From Anarhynchus alexandrinus (Eukaryota; Chordata; Aves; Charadriiformes; Charadriidae): a DNA stretch of 64,000 bases. The notes beneath the pieces are model-generated. The model made no database searches, was not told the origin of the DNA, and saw only the letters and a list, made by a program, of their open reading frames with translations. The DNA is taken from the NCBI GenBank assembly GCA_008711295.1, contig VUYV01000401.1, positions 471,916 to 535,915 on the forward strand. Direction: 5' to 3'. Of this stretch, positions 12,281-24,265 are shown in pieces; the first letter of the stretch is position 1, and the number at the start of each line of letters is the position of its first letter. The translations under genes were made by a program, and so were the position numbers.

Positions 12281-14121
12281 AGGAAGAATAGATGCCTTGG
12301 AACTAATGGCAGGATCCCTTTCCTGAGCTTTTCCTATGAAATTCTCTTAGCATCCCATAGTAACCTGTATTTCTGACTTGCCTGCAAACAAGCAGGAATG
12401 AAAACACGCTGCAGTATAGATTAACTGCTGAAATTCTATAGGGATCAACAAGTAAAATGTCACGGGACCCTGATTTGAAGCCACCATGTGGGAGTTTGGC
12501 AGGGTTGTAAGGAGGGAAAAAATCCTAAAAATTGATGGCATTTGGAAATTACAGAGTCTTTCCAGCAGGATAAGGAAACGGAGATCTTCATCACCTCTAT
12601 CCTGGAATGTTAACATCGTACTTAAAAGACTCACCCAACCTACCCCACCTTTAAACTTTTTGACCTTTATTGACCTAAAACCCTCATCAAGGAAAACTAC
12701 TTTGATTTTTCTTAACCTCCTCAAGGAGAACTGAAGACTTGCAGGCATAAATTATTGATCTAATCCTTCTTTAAAATGGAAAAAAATACTGTGTACACAG
12801 CAGCATCTCGACTATTTTATTTGTCCTGGGAAAAAAAACAAGCATAAAACAACTCCCCCCTTTGCTTATGCCATCTCAAATTACCATATCAATCACAGTT
12901 AAGCATAGATTCTTACTCAGAAGAGATCTGAAGCAGCCCACAGAGAGAGGTAGCTGTTTTCTCTTGAGAAGATACCTATAATATTTGAAATATTTAAAAA
13001 GAGTAAAGCATCTAAAGTGTCTGGCCTATTGGCTTAGGGACCAATGTGTGCTGGGAGGAATTAAGACAACATCAGAACCTCTGTTACACGCACTGTGTCA
13101 AAACTTGTTCTCTATGGCAGGCTTCAAGCAGTACTTGTTCTTGTAACCCTTGCCTCTTAGTCAGCTGTGTAATTCACTGAGTAGCATTGTCAGAAATCCC
13201 AGAGGGGATGGCAATTCTTGTTCTACTGGCTGGTTAAGTTGCCTTTAGTTTATTTGCAGCTACTGGATGTTTGAGAACAAGGGTAAACAGTGATGCTAAC
13301 AACTACAGAAAACGACCTTGGAGATTACAAAAACTGCCACCTTTACTCAATACTGGTAGGGCACCCATAAGAATAATGTTATTAACTATTGCTTTCAGAG
13401 CAATAGAGGTTTCAACTAATAGTTCCATAATGCTACAGGTAATTCAAGCAGAAATAAAAGAGAATATGTGTCCAAAAGAATCAACAGAATAAGTACATGA
13501 GAGAGAAAAAAACATCTATCTATTCTACTGATCAATAGAAACTATAAGATTTGTTGAAAACAAATATAAAAGTGAAAATAAAGTACCATTCAGGTATGTA
13601 AGAAATAATGAATAATTTTCTGAAAATTCACATTTTTAAATAGAGCCTTAAGAATGTTATGTTATTCTCCCTTCTCCCCAAACTCCTTTCGAAACTATAA
13701 CCCAACAAGATCTCCTATAGTTCCACAATATGGAAATCTGTACCCGTCATGGTCATGACCTGTGAGGATTATGTGACCTGTGAGTGTGTAAAGATCATTG
13801 TATCTGTGGGGTTCTCAGCATTCTGTAATACACAAGGACATAGAAGTTCGGGTTTCTGAGAATTTTGTTATTACAAATTACTAAAAAACAACTATTAGTA
13901 AGAAGAAATATGTATACCTACGTACACTAGAAGGCACTACAAAATTACCACTAGGAAGGGAAGTCTATAAGTATATGTATGTTAAAAGAGTAATGCAAAT
14001 ATATGTATCTTGCAAGTTATTACAGAATTCCAACTAGTGAAGCAAGTATGCACTTATGAACCTTTACCTGTGCACACACCTATAAATATTTTGTGTGAGA
14101 TATTACTGATAAAACACTTAC
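12281..14121. other. Unique sequence, mostly AT-rich
   Basis: The 12340-12750 part is less AT-rich and carries overlapping open frames on both strands with no recognisable family. The rest shows nothing. Confidence 0.4.
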
Positions 14122-14168
14122 CAAACTGCTCCCAGAGTGAGGCTAACCAATGATGGAAGAAGTCTCAC
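14122..14168 (-). other. Candidate 47-bp internal exon
   Basis: The minus-strand acceptor TCATCTTTCAG precedes GTGAGACTTC, and the segment ends at the strong donor GTAAGTGTTT. Only one frame is open (VRLLPSLVSLTLGAV, phase 0 in). That is the phase in which the candidate exon at 30409-30497 ends. No family is assigned. It is short enough to be coincidence. Confidence 0.2.
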
Positions 14169-14532
14169 CTGAAAGATGATCGGTATCACAGAGTCTGGAG
14201 TCATCCAGGCATCCCCAGCAAGGCTCTGGTCTGTTGTGCGGAGATGGTCTTGCAGAGAAGCTCATTTTGGATAGGTAGTGAGTTAATTTTTGTAACTTTT
14301 TGGTGTAGATACATATGTGGATGTGGGAAGGTCAGTTTGTTATCACAGTTTCTTTGTCCTGCACCCATCAAGGTTTCTTTTTCCTACCAACTACTCCCCA
14401 GTAAGGAAGTTTCCTCTGAGCTTATCAGGGATGTCTCAGGATTCCTTCCTAGGAGATATCCTTCTTTATCATTTACATTTAAAGGTCCCCTTTGTGGTAG
14501 TGCCATCAAATTCACAGATGGTAGAACTTTAA
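14169..14532. other. Unique sequence left of the CR1 block
   Basis: Nothing recognised before the CR1 3' end that begins near 14533. Confidence 0.35.
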
Positions 14533-14741
14533 AGAATCATCGAATTATAGAATCATCTAGGTTGGAAGGGACAATTAAGATCATCATGTCCAACTGTCAA
14601 CCAAACACTGCCAAAACCACCACTAAATTCTGTCCCTAAGCATCACGTCTACCAATGCTTGACAACACTTTCTGTGAAGAAATATTTCCTAAAATTGAGC
14701 CTAAACCTCTCCTGGTGAAAACTGAAGCCATTTCTTGTGAT
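14533..14741 (-). mobile_element. CR1 3' end fragment abutting the left inverted arm
   Basis: The plus strand shows the reverse complement of a CR1 tail. A degraded octamer terminus is followed by CTAGGTTGGAAGGGACAATT and then by the 3'-UTR motifs CCCTAAGCATCACGTC and AAACCTCTCCTGGTGAAA. It stops abruptly at 14741, the outer edge of arm 1. It is about 200 bp long, non-coding and clearly more diverged than the arms. Confidence 0.85.
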
Positions 14742-15000
14742 GTGATCCTTGAATATTAACCAGCTTTCTTGGGCCCCCTTTCTTCCCAGGGCTTTATCCC
14801 ACGGTTCTCCAGCAAGCAGATCCCTGATGAGGCCAAAGTCTACTCTCTTGAAATCTGTGCTTACTGTGCGCTCTCCTCACTGCCCTAAGGATCTTGAACT
14901 CCACCATCTCATGGTCACTGCAGCCAAGGCTGCCCTTGAGCCTGACATTCCTCACCAGCCCCTCCTTGCTGGTGAGAACAAGGTCCAGCATGCATTAGGA
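14742..15000 (-). mobile_element. CR1-B endonuclease fragment (arm 1 copy, truncated)
   Basis: Minus-strand translation gives LDLVLTSKEGLV and GCSDHEMVEFKILRA. These correspond to the end of the CR1 apurinic-type endonuclease domain (the SDH motif region). The fragment ends at the arm edge. The same piece at 26496-26753 runs on into RT. It carries 10 of the 19 or so mismatches between the arms. Confidence 0.85.
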
Positions 15001-15235
15001 ACTTAAACCCAGTTTCTAAGTCTTCATGCTCAATTTACATCTAAGTTGTGTAATTTCATTCAGTTCAAACCCTGTAATCCACAGATCTGCTCCTCTGAAC
15101 AGTTTGTTATTTTACGTAAATCTTTCTTCCGTGTTACTTAGTATAAGTGTTTTCTTCTAAGCTGTCCTGTAGTCTTGGGAGAATTCTTCATAACTATAGG
15201 CAAGGTCAACTCAGCCAGAGTGCTGAGGCTGCTGT
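15001..15235. other. Shared non-CR1 spacer, arm 1 copy
   Basis: Sequence between the CR1-A 3' terminus and the CR1-B 5' truncation point. It matches 26261-26495 inverted, with three mismatches by eye. I do not recognise a repeat family in it. Confidence 0.8.
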
Positions 15236-17090
15236 TATAGAATCATGGAATGATTTTTGTTGGAAAAGACCTTTAAGATCACTGAGTCCAACCATCAACC
15301 TAACACTGCCAAGTCCACCACAACACCATGTCCCTAAGCACCACGTCTACCCAGCTTTTAAATACCTCCAGGGGTGGTGACTCCAGCACTTCCCTGGGCA
15401 GCCTGATCCAATGCTTGACAACACTTTTAGTGAAGAAATAGTTCCTAAAATCCAGTCTAAACCTCTCCTGGTGAAACTTGAAGCCGTTTCTTCTTGTCCT
15501 GTCACTTGTTACTAGGGGAAAAGAGACCAACCCCCACCTCGCTACAACCTCCTTTCAGGTAGTTGTAGAGTGTGAGAAGGTCTCCCCTCAGCCTCCTTTT
15601 CTCCAGGCTAAACAACTCCAGTTCCCTCAGCCACTCCTCATACGACTTGTGCTCTAGACCCCTCACCAGCTTCCTTGCCCTTCTTTGGACATGCTTCAGC
15701 ACCTCAACATTTTTCCTGTAGTGAGGGGCCCTAAACTGAACGCAGTATTTGAGGTGCAGCCTCACCAGTGCTGAGTCCAGGGGGACAGTCCCTTCCCTAG
15801 GCTTGCTGGCCACACTATTTCTGATACAAACCAGGATGCTGTTTGCCTTCTTGGCCACCTGGGCACACTGCTGCCTCATATTCAGCCAAGTGTTGACCAA
15901 AACCCTCAGTCCTTTTCCACCGGGCAGCTTTCCAGCCACTCCTCCCTAAGCCTGTAGCGCTGCATGGGGTTGTTGTGACCCCAGTGTAGGACCTGGCACT
16001 TGACTGTATTAATCTCATGCCATTGGCCTCAGCCCATTGATCAACCCTGTCCAGATTCCTCTGTAGATCCATTCTACTCTCAAGCAGATCAACACTCCCG
16101 TCTAACTTAGTGTAGTCTGCAAACTTACTGAGGGTTCCCTCAATCCCCTCCTCCAGGTCATTCATAAAGATATTGAAGACAATTATTCCCAGTCCTAAGC
16201 CCTGGGGAACACCGCTTGTGATGCGCTGCCAACTGAATTTATCTTCATTCACCACCGCTCTTTGGGCATGGCCATCCTGCCAGGTTGTAACCTAGTGAAG
16301 TGTATGCCCATCCAAGCCATGAGCAGCCGGTTTCTCCAGTAGAATGCTGTGTGAAATGGTGTCAAAGGCTTCCCTAAAGTCTAGGTAAACAATATCCACA
16401 GCCTTTCCCTTATCCACTAAGAGGGTCACCTTGTCATAGAGGGATATCAGGTTTGTCAAGTACTACCTGCTGTGCACCCGTGCTGACTGGGCCTGATCAC
16501 CTGGTTGTCCTGCATGTGCCATGTAATGGCACTCAGGATTATCTTTTCCATAACCTTCCCAGGCACCGAGGTCAGACTGAGAGGCCTGTAGTTCTGCAGA
16601 TCCTCCTTCCGGCCCTTCTTGTAGATGAGCGTCACATTTGCTAACCTCCAGTCAGCTGGGACCCCCCTGGTTAGCCAGGACTGCTGATAAATGATAGAAA
16701 GTGGCTTGGTGAGCATGTCTGCCAGCTCCCTCAGTGCCCTTGGGTAGATCACATATGGCACCTTAGACTTGTGTATGTCTAAGTGTTGTAGCACGTCCCT
16801 CACCATTTCCCCTTGGATTATGGGGGCTTTGTTCTGCTCCCCACCCCTATCTTCTCACTCAGGGGCCTGGGTACTCAGGGGACACCTGGTCTTACTACTA
16901 AATACTGAGGCAAAGAAGGCGTTAAGTACCTCAGCCTTTTCCTCATCCTTTGTTATTATGTTTTTGTCCCCATCTGCTAAAGGATGGAGGTTATCCTTAG
17001 TACTCCTTTTATTGCTAATGTATTTGTAGAAACTTTTTTTATTATCCTTCACACCAGGTGCCAAAAGGTAGGCTAGGTAGAGAAACTTGA
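15236..17090 (-). mobile_element. CR1-A LINE, RT plus 3' end
   Basis: The longest minus-strand CR1 here, ending at 15236 in TTCCATGATTCTATAA-type terminal octamers. From 17090 leftward it encodes the linker before RT (NAFFASVFSSKT), RT palm and fingers segments (NYRPLSLTSVPGKVME), GVPQGLGLG, and the thumb and tail segment ([19 protein letters not shown]). Frameshifts split the frame. The catalytic box reads FADY, so one of the two adjacent catalytic aspartates is lost. The 5' end is truncated near the RT start, as is usual for CR1. Its 3' 797 bp form part of inverted arm 1. Confidence 0.93.
15815..16255 (-). pseudogene. CR1-A reverse transcriptase remnant with FADY box
   Basis: A stretch of RT that includes [19 protein letters not shown] and [13 protein letters not shown]1 RTs normally read FADD at this place, where two aspartates coordinate the metal ions. 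The second is replaced by tyrosine here, so the product could not polymerise. The frame shifts at about 16000. Confidence 0.85.
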
Positions 17091-17811
17091 GTATCACTCC
17101 TCATTTGCTCAAAAGTGAAGCAGTGTCAAAACAACCATTTGCTTAGTCAGAAAGATCAGAAGACACTGGTCAAAAAAAGTACCACAGGGAATAAATAGAG
17201 CTGTTCACCACTCAATAACTTAATTGATCAACTGTTTCAATCATGCAAATGATCAGCTGGGTATTAGCGAGCAAAAAAAATACTAAGAGATGGTAAAAAT
17301 CACGTGTCACACCCACCTGAGAGATACAAGCCCTAACCCTAACGTGTATATGTTGTGCATAGGACTTAAACACTGCATGTGCCCGGAAATTTTTACAATA
17401 AGCTGGGTAAGGCAGTCCTGTTAGACACTGTGTGTCATCATCTGAAGATACACAATTGCAGATATCTCACCATAAACCTGTCAGACCTCCTACCAAAGTG
17501 CACTTGTATAACCATGGCTCTGACAGTCAACTTCTTACTTTCAATGACTAACTGTAAATGCATTTACCTTCCTCTGAATCTTAGGTTTAGTTACTGGACT
17601 GCAACACCAAATACAAGTTCATATTGAGAAGGTACTATAACTCAACATAGATATATCAGGTGGATTAAAGAGGTTTTACCTTTCCCCATCTTGTTGTGTG
17701 CTTCTGCACTACATGGAATAATGTGTTCTTCTGCATCTTGTGTCTGCCCCAGAGCCATGTAACTCTCCTTTTTCTGGGTATACAGCCCATGCAAGATACA
17801 GAGACTTTATC
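17091..17811. other. Unique sequence between CR1 copies
   Basis: Nothing recognised. A two-copy CCCTAA motif near 17330 is too short to mean an interstitial telomere. Confidence 0.45.
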
Positions 17812-18930
17812 ACATAGTCACAGAATGGTTGAGGTAAGACCTGTGGACTTCATCTGGTCCAACCCTGCTGCTCAAGCAGGGTCACCTAGAACCACTTGCC
17901 CAGGACCATGTCCAGATGGGTTTTGAATATCTTCATGGACAGAAACTGCCCAACATTTCTGGACAATCTCTGCCAGTGCTCAGTCAACTTCACAGTAAAA
18001 AAGTGTTTCCTGATGTTCAGCTGGAATCTCCTGTGTTTCAGAATGTGCCAGTTGCCTTTTGCCCCATCACTGGGTACCACTGAAAAGAGCCTGGCTGCCT
18101 CTTCTTTACACCTTCCCATTAGGCACTGGACACATTGATGAGTTCCCCAACTCCCCAAACCTTCCTTTCCCTATGCTAAGCAGTTTCCTCTCTCCCAGCT
18201 TTTCCTCATATGAGAGACAGTCCAATCACTTATTCATCTTAGTGGCACTTTGTGACATTACCTTTTCTAACTCTGTATCTGTATTGTACCAGGGAGCCCA
18301 GAACAGGACAGTACTCCAGGTGTGGCCTCACTAGTGCTGAGCAGAGGATCGTTGTTGTCAACAGTCCTTCTAATGCAGCCCAGGATACCATTAGCTTTTT
18401 TTTTTTTTGTTACAAGGACACATTGCTGGTTTGTGCACAACTTAGTATCCTCCAGAATCCCCAGGTCCTTTTCTTCCAAGCTGCTTTCCAGTTGGCCAGC
18501 CTCAGGATATACTGGTGTCTGGGGTTTTTCCTTCCCAGGTGCAGGACTTCGCACTTCCCCTTGTTGACAAGTATGATGTTCTTGTTAAGCCATTTATTTC
18601 TTCAGCATGTCAAGGTCCCTCTGGATTGCAACATGACCACATATGAGCCTGATGTATATATGTGATATATCATTGTGTATCAGCCACTCCTCCCAGTTTT
18701 GTGTCATCAACAAGCTTGCTAAGGGTACACTCTGGCTGTTCAGACAGTGTTCAGTCCACTTCACTGTCTGTTTCTCTGTCAGGGTCTTATGGAATACAGT
18801 GTTGAAAGCCTTATTGAAGTAAGCATAGACAATATCCACTCATCTTCCCCTGTCTACAAAACCCATCATTTAATCTTAGAAAGGTATCAGGTTCATCAAG
18901 GGTGACTTCTCCTTTGTGTGCTCAGATCTT
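17812..18930 (-). mobile_element. CR1 LINE fragment, 3' end plus decayed RT
   Basis: Begins CATAGTCACAGAATGGTTGAGG, a CR1 3' terminus variant. It continues with the 3' UTR (ATCTGGTCCAACCCTGCTG) and RT-derived segments such as CTCACTAGTGCTGAGCAGAG and the antisense of the primer-grip region near 18540-18720. It contains many frameshifts and a T-run near 18395. It is a different subfamily from the 37-55 kb copies, more decayed, and lies inside the inferred inverted segment. Confidence 0.88.
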
Positions 18931-21900
18931 TCTTGATAGAGAAGATGTGCCTGAATAGAGATAGAGGGTAAATACAAATATACTTTCAAAAGTTTTCCCA
19001 AGCAGAGAAGAACCAAGTGATAGGCATAACACTTTCAGTTTTATTTTTGGTGAAAAGGCAGGGTGAAATCTAGAAATTTTATCTTCTAAAATTTTTTTAT
19101 TTCAGCAACTCCTTCACTTTCATTTCAGTTCCTTAATTTCTGTTTATCAGGATGAGCTGCCTGCACATATTATGTATATTTGTGACATACCACAAAAGGG
19201 CTTTTCATGTTGTTTCTGCACAGCATGAGTGGTGTTCTTCAGCGGAAGTCTATTATGGATAAAAAGGTTTGTTTGATGAACCAAACTGAGGCCAAACTGA
19301 ATATGATTTATAAAAGTCCTACTAAGATACTACTTCCAATGTTCAGAAAGTTGAATTTAAAGCAAAAGTTTTTAGGGTTTTTTTGTGTCTGTTTTGATTT
19401 TATTTCCTTTTATATTCTTTTTGAACAAAAAGTCAGTGTTTTAGGTGGAAAACACATACTTTCCGTAAATATTTTCTTACCAAGTCCATGTTTTCCTATT
19501 AGAAAGTCTTAAAAAGAGTTAAATAAAAAGCCTTCTTTATTTCCTCTAGCATTACAATACTCAGTAGGTTCTTAGAGGCCAAATATTAGTGAGCTATTCA
19601 CCATGCATGCCGGTTTATACAACATATTAAGTTGATTAATAATTACACACCAGTGTGTGTTGTAGTATGAGCCAGAAGGTTAGGAATGAGAATGGCCAGA
19701 TCAATGTAGCTCCTATTGTTTACCATATATTTTTACAGTGCAATGTAAATACTGATATAGATAGAAGTACTACTTGTTTGTATATTGCACTGTACTGTTT
19801 TAGCACTGTTTTAAATCACAGCTAGATTATCAGATGCAATAGCCATCACAGGATTATTGATGCGTACTCTCATCTGATGTATATGGGCAGGCCACTGCAA
19901 AATATGGACTATGTCTCAATGAAGAATTTCACAACAGGTATATTGGAATTAATATAATCCACCTCAAGTGGTGTTAACCCATATGTACAAACATTTTTAA
20001 ATTTAATTTAATCACTTTGCTAAGAATATTCTTTTCATTGATTACTTTTGATCTTTTTTCATTATTATCTTAATAAAAATACCATTCCTAAATCGTGACC
20101 TTTTCTTTCATTTTCTGATCTCACTTTTAGTAAACCACCTTTTTTTCATCATCTTCACTTCTTATTTCACTCTTCTAATTGCATTGTTTCATAATTGTAA
20201 CCAAGCAGGTTCCCCTTATGTATCAATCCCTTTTTCTTCATCTCAGATCAGTATGTCTATGCAATACAAAATCCAGTATAAATGTCCTTTTATACCTCTA
20301 TACCTTGATCATGAATCACATTCAACAGTGTTACACAGAAATGACAATATTTGTGAAGGGCAGAGTGTGTGATATTTCTAGAATTTGAGTCAGTTAAATT
20401 ATAAATTTGAGGCAGTCGTATTAGTTATTTTCTCGAAGAAAGGTCCAGTTTGTAGGAACATTCTTCTTGCAGGCACCCTACCTTTGGAGCAGGCTACCAA
20501 AATACCACATATTCTCATTCTGTGATTTGAAGTGATGCAAACCACAATAAACACCATCTTTATATCTGCATGGGTGAGGAGGTCTCCTGGCAGACATCAT
20601 AAGGTCCTAGAAAAATTTTCAATTGTTTGTTTACTGTATATGTTTTTTCAAATCAAATAGAGTTCAGGCCACTGCTGTATTTTTCAAGTCTGTAAACAAG
20701 AACAACAGCTAAATATTTCAAATTACTAGATGAGCGTGGATATGAAAGACAGTTAAAAAAAGTAAACACTTCTTGAAACTGTTAGAAAGGAAAACTTCAC
20801 TGCACCACACACTAAACAGAGTAATGAAAGTTACCCGTCTTATTTTAATTCATACCCATGAATGTATTTGCTATACCAAAAATTTTGATGCTGGCCAGAA
20901 AATATTAAACTTTGATCAGAGAAAAAAATGCTTGTGCTGAAACCAACAAATGGCTGAGATGACAGTCGCACCAACAGTAGACAATTCCTGTCTGAACCTG
21001 TTGAACAGTATATTGTTTGCCATTTGGTGATCAAAAGATTGTTATCACCTTACTGTGCTGAAAGGGAAAATTATGGATATTCAAATGTGAACAGTGCAAA
21101 AGATTATCAAGAGCTGGAGACAGAACAAATTTTATGAAGGGCAGAAAAGCACATTGGTATGAAAGCACAGTGTGCTTTCCTTCCTCACTTCTCTTCTGAC
21201 ATTTATTCCAGACTTTCTCTCATGAGACGAAGCTATATCCTTTGGCCTGTTCTAGTACATAGCATTTTAATCTGATACATAGCTTGCCAAAAATTTTGAA
21301 AGAATCTATAACAACCCTTTCTACTGACCTTTTCCAAATCTCTTGGGTGTCTGGCATGTGTTGTCAAGTAAATACATCATGTTAAAAAAAAAAAATCACA
21401 AGACTGGTCTCTGATCATTTAATAGTATATCATTAGAGATACGTATACATCTCCCTGATTATTGTTTAATAAAAGGGATGGCTGTGTATATCTGCAGCTG
21501 GATTTGCTTTAATCTCACATTGTGTGTGTCATTTCAGGTGAAGATACCAACAGTTAAATTCTGAATTAGAGAATTTACCCAATAAGGCTTTCTTTATTCT
21601 TTCTCTTTAATGCAAACGGTCACAGTCGATGTCTATTTAGACTGAAACAACCTAAAAAAAGCATTACATTTGCTTGACCTTTAATGGGTCTCTTGGGACT
21701 TGAAATTCCCTTGTTAAATAATAAATGATTCAACATTTTATGGAAGGTTGTACTAAGGAAGTGAAGGCAATACATTTTCTCACTGCCAGGATCAAGGAGA
21801 CTTTTGCTCTATTAAGAAAATCAATATATTTTTGGAAGATGCAAGTAGGGAGACTTTTAATATGTGTTCATTTGTGGATGTGTGGAAGTCAAACTAAACA

Positions 21901-23069
21901 ACATTATTTCTTGCTAGATCATTTTTCTTTAAAAAAAGATACATTTATCATATGTAAGAAGTACATATAGAACATTACATTTATGCCAGCTTAATATGCT
22001 AAAAATTCTTGTTTGCCTGGATACAAAAAATGCTAGCAATACTCAGGAAAATGTACATATAAATTTAAAAGTACCTAAATGATTTAATTTTTAACAAACA
22101 TTTATCAGAGCTTTTCTGATTTTTAGGAATTGCTTTGATCTCCCTTAATTGAGGAGGCAAAATGGCTATATGTGGAGAAATCTGTTAACCCCAACTCACA
22201 TGGAAATCCTGCCAAACTCTAAGTAAATTGGATACTGCATTGTTGTGTTAGACAATGGCACTTTATATCATTCTTCACTCTTTTAGCCAAAGCTCTCCAG
22301 TTAATTTATTGCAGTGATACAGACTAGCAGTCCCCACTAGCAGTGTTATAAAACATTACTCACAAACACATTTGTTATGGAATTGGCAGACAGCGCGTTC
22401 TTTGCAGTTCAATTCTCCTGTTGATTCATTCCATTAATCATAAATTATTTGATTTGAATGTCAAGATCTAGCAAGACTGTTCTTTTGTCAAGTTGAAATA
22501 GTGTTGCAAAGATTGCTATGCATTATAATTGGGCTGGGAATCAAACTTCACCTGTAATTCGTAGCCAAAATCAGACTGGCAGTCTTCCCTTGGTAAACAA
22601 AAAGATTTTCAGTTTAGGAATTGATCGCCAGCATTTACAAGAAAGGCACAATAAATGACACTTGGAACACGCTCAGGAATGCAATTTCAAAGATAACTTT
22701 AAGGAATAAGGATTCAAATACATAAACAGGTAAATTTACAAAATAGGACCTCCAAGAAAAAAGCTATGTTGGAAAGAACTCTAGTTCTTCAATTGCAACA
22801 AAGGTAAAGACTACAGCTGGCTGCATTAACTTTAAAAATACAATCCCATTCCTGTTTCATTACTTCCTATTAGTGATAATCCCAGTACAGCGTGCCTTAA
22901 TTGTTCCACTACTGTATTATGTTAGGGAGAATCTGGCAGTCAGGTGGAGACAAAGCTGCTGCAGCTCCATACCCCTACGTCCGAGTGGAAGTGAGACTGA
23001 ACGTGCGTTCCCAGTAGGCGCACACACACACACGTGCACACATGTGCACACACACACACACTCTCCCCG
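18931..23069. other. AT-rich unique sequence
   Basis: No recognisable gene, RNA or repeat until an imperfect CA dinucleotide tract (about 23020-23062) that includes two GTGCACA interruptions. Confidence 0.45.
23020..23062. repeat. Imperfect (CA)n microsatellite
   Basis: Runs of CACACA interrupted by CGTGCACACATGTGCACA. It lies directly left of an LTR fragment. Confidence 0.9.
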
Positions 23070-23225
23070 TGGTGGGTTAACCTTGGCTGGCTGCCAGACC
23101 TGCACCTCCCCCCATTTCGCTATCTCGCTCCTGCTCCTCAGCAGGACAGGGGGAGAAAATAAGATGGAAAAAGTTCATGCGTTGAGATAAAGTCCTGGTC
23201 TGAATTTAATCCCATACCTCTTCTA
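23070..23225 (-). mobile_element. LTR fragment, 3' terminal part, minus orientation
   Basis: Begins TGGTGGGTTAACCTTGGCTG and contains GGACAGGGGGAGAAAATAAG and GTTGAGATAAAGTCCTGG, which match the U5-side motifs of a common avian LTR family. Only the terminal ~155 bp is present. It is related in structure to the LTRs at 704 and 11545. Confidence 0.6.
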
Positions 23226-23423
23226 ATGTAACATTAACAAACTAAAGATAAAGCTAAAAATTAACATTTTTAAGTGTTAATTTCACCTCACGACACAGTC
23301 TAAAGCACAATCCAGAATCTGGAGTATTGTTTTATTCCTGCTAAATATTCAGGAAAACTTCAAGTTATGTGATTGTTCTCAGAATAACTGGTTCAATTAT
23401 TTATTTATTTTTAAATATTACTG

Positions 23424-23580
23424 ACGTGCAGAAAGCAGACTTCACAACCTACAGGGTTGTAAAGTAGGTATGTTTATTCAGCGCTGGGCAGCACGGGGGG
23501 TCGCCCCACCACAATCGTGCGCGCCTACCGCGGCAGTTCTTCTTATATTTATGCAGATTCACCATAATTCAGGAAACGCC
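23424..23580 (-). mobile_element. Probable second LTR fragment, GC-rich, minus orientation
   Basis: Contains GGGTTGTAAAGTAGGTATG, TTTATTCAGCGCTGGGCAG (AATAAA on the minus strand) and a GC-rich CGCGCC segment, resembling an avian ERV LTR. It is truncated on the right by a CR1 tail. The family call comes from memory. Confidence 0.45.
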
Positions 23581-23587
23581 TATACAT

Positions 23588-24265
23588 ATCGCCTCTGGAG
23601 ATCATCTAGTCCAAACCCCTTGCTCTAGGTAGTGTCAGCTAGAGCAGGTTGTCCCAGACCATGTCCAGTCATGTTTTGAATATATCCAACTACTGAAACG
23701 CCACAATATCTCTGTGCAATCTGTTCCAGTATCGAACCACTTTCACAGTAATAAAAAATACTGTTCAGATTGCATTTCCTGTATTTCAATTTCTGCTAAT
23801 TGTCTCTTGTCCTGCCACTGGTCATCACTGTCGTCTTTACACCCTCCTTTCAGATATTTATAAACATTGATAAGGTCACCCCCAAGCTTGTCTTCTCCAG
23901 GATGAAACGTCTCAGGTGTCTCAGCTCTCCTTGTATGACAGTGGCTTCAGTCCCTTCATAATTTTTGTGGCCCTTTCCTGGACTTAGCTCTAGTATGTCC
24001 ACTTCTCTCCTGTACTGAGGGAGCACAGAACTGGAGACAGCACTGAAGGTGGGTGTCAGCAGCGATAAGCAGAGGTGAAGTATCATCTGCCATGACCTAC
24101 TGGTAATGCTGGTCCTCATGCAGCCTGGGATAACGTTGGCATTCTTTCTTGGAAGGGCACATTTCTGGCTGATGTTTGCCTTGTCCACAAGGACCCTCAG
24201 AGTCTTCTCTCCAAAGCTGCTTTCCAGCTGGTTGGCCCCCAGCCTTCACTGGTGTATAGGTTTTC
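23588..24265 (-). mobile_element. CR1 LINE 3' fragment
   Basis: Starts CCTCTGGAGATCATCTAGTC and continues through CR1 3'-UTR and RT-tail segments (ATATTTATAAACATTGATAAG and GGATGAAACGTCTC on the plus strand), ending near 24262. The frame is shattered. It is another subfamily, inside the inferred inverted segment, and touches the LTR fragment on its left. Confidence 0.85.

Larger units (their letters stand above)
14742..16032 (-). repeat. Inverted duplication, arm 1 (1,291 bp)
   Basis: The arm is the reverse complement of 25463-26753 with equal length and about 19 mismatches by eye (~98.5% identity). In minus orientation it contains the 3' ~800 bp of CR1-A (16032-15236), a ~235-bp non-CR1 spacer, and the endonuclease C-terminal piece of CR1-B (about 15000-14742). 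At its inner edge it continues in register into upstream RT of CR1-A (to about 17090). At its outer edge CR1-B is cut off and an unrelated CR1 tail begins. The shared spacer shows that this is duplicated genomic DNA, not two independent CR1 insertions. Confidence 0.92.

Noticed and set aside
11711..12376. 221-codon plus-strand open frame
   Set aside because: It lies antisense across the minus-strand LTR at 11545-12280 and shows no protein family. The LTR's pyrimidine-rich strand lacks stops.
17328..17343. CCCTAACCCTAA telomere-like motif
   Set aside because: Only about two units, too short to count as an interstitial telomere.
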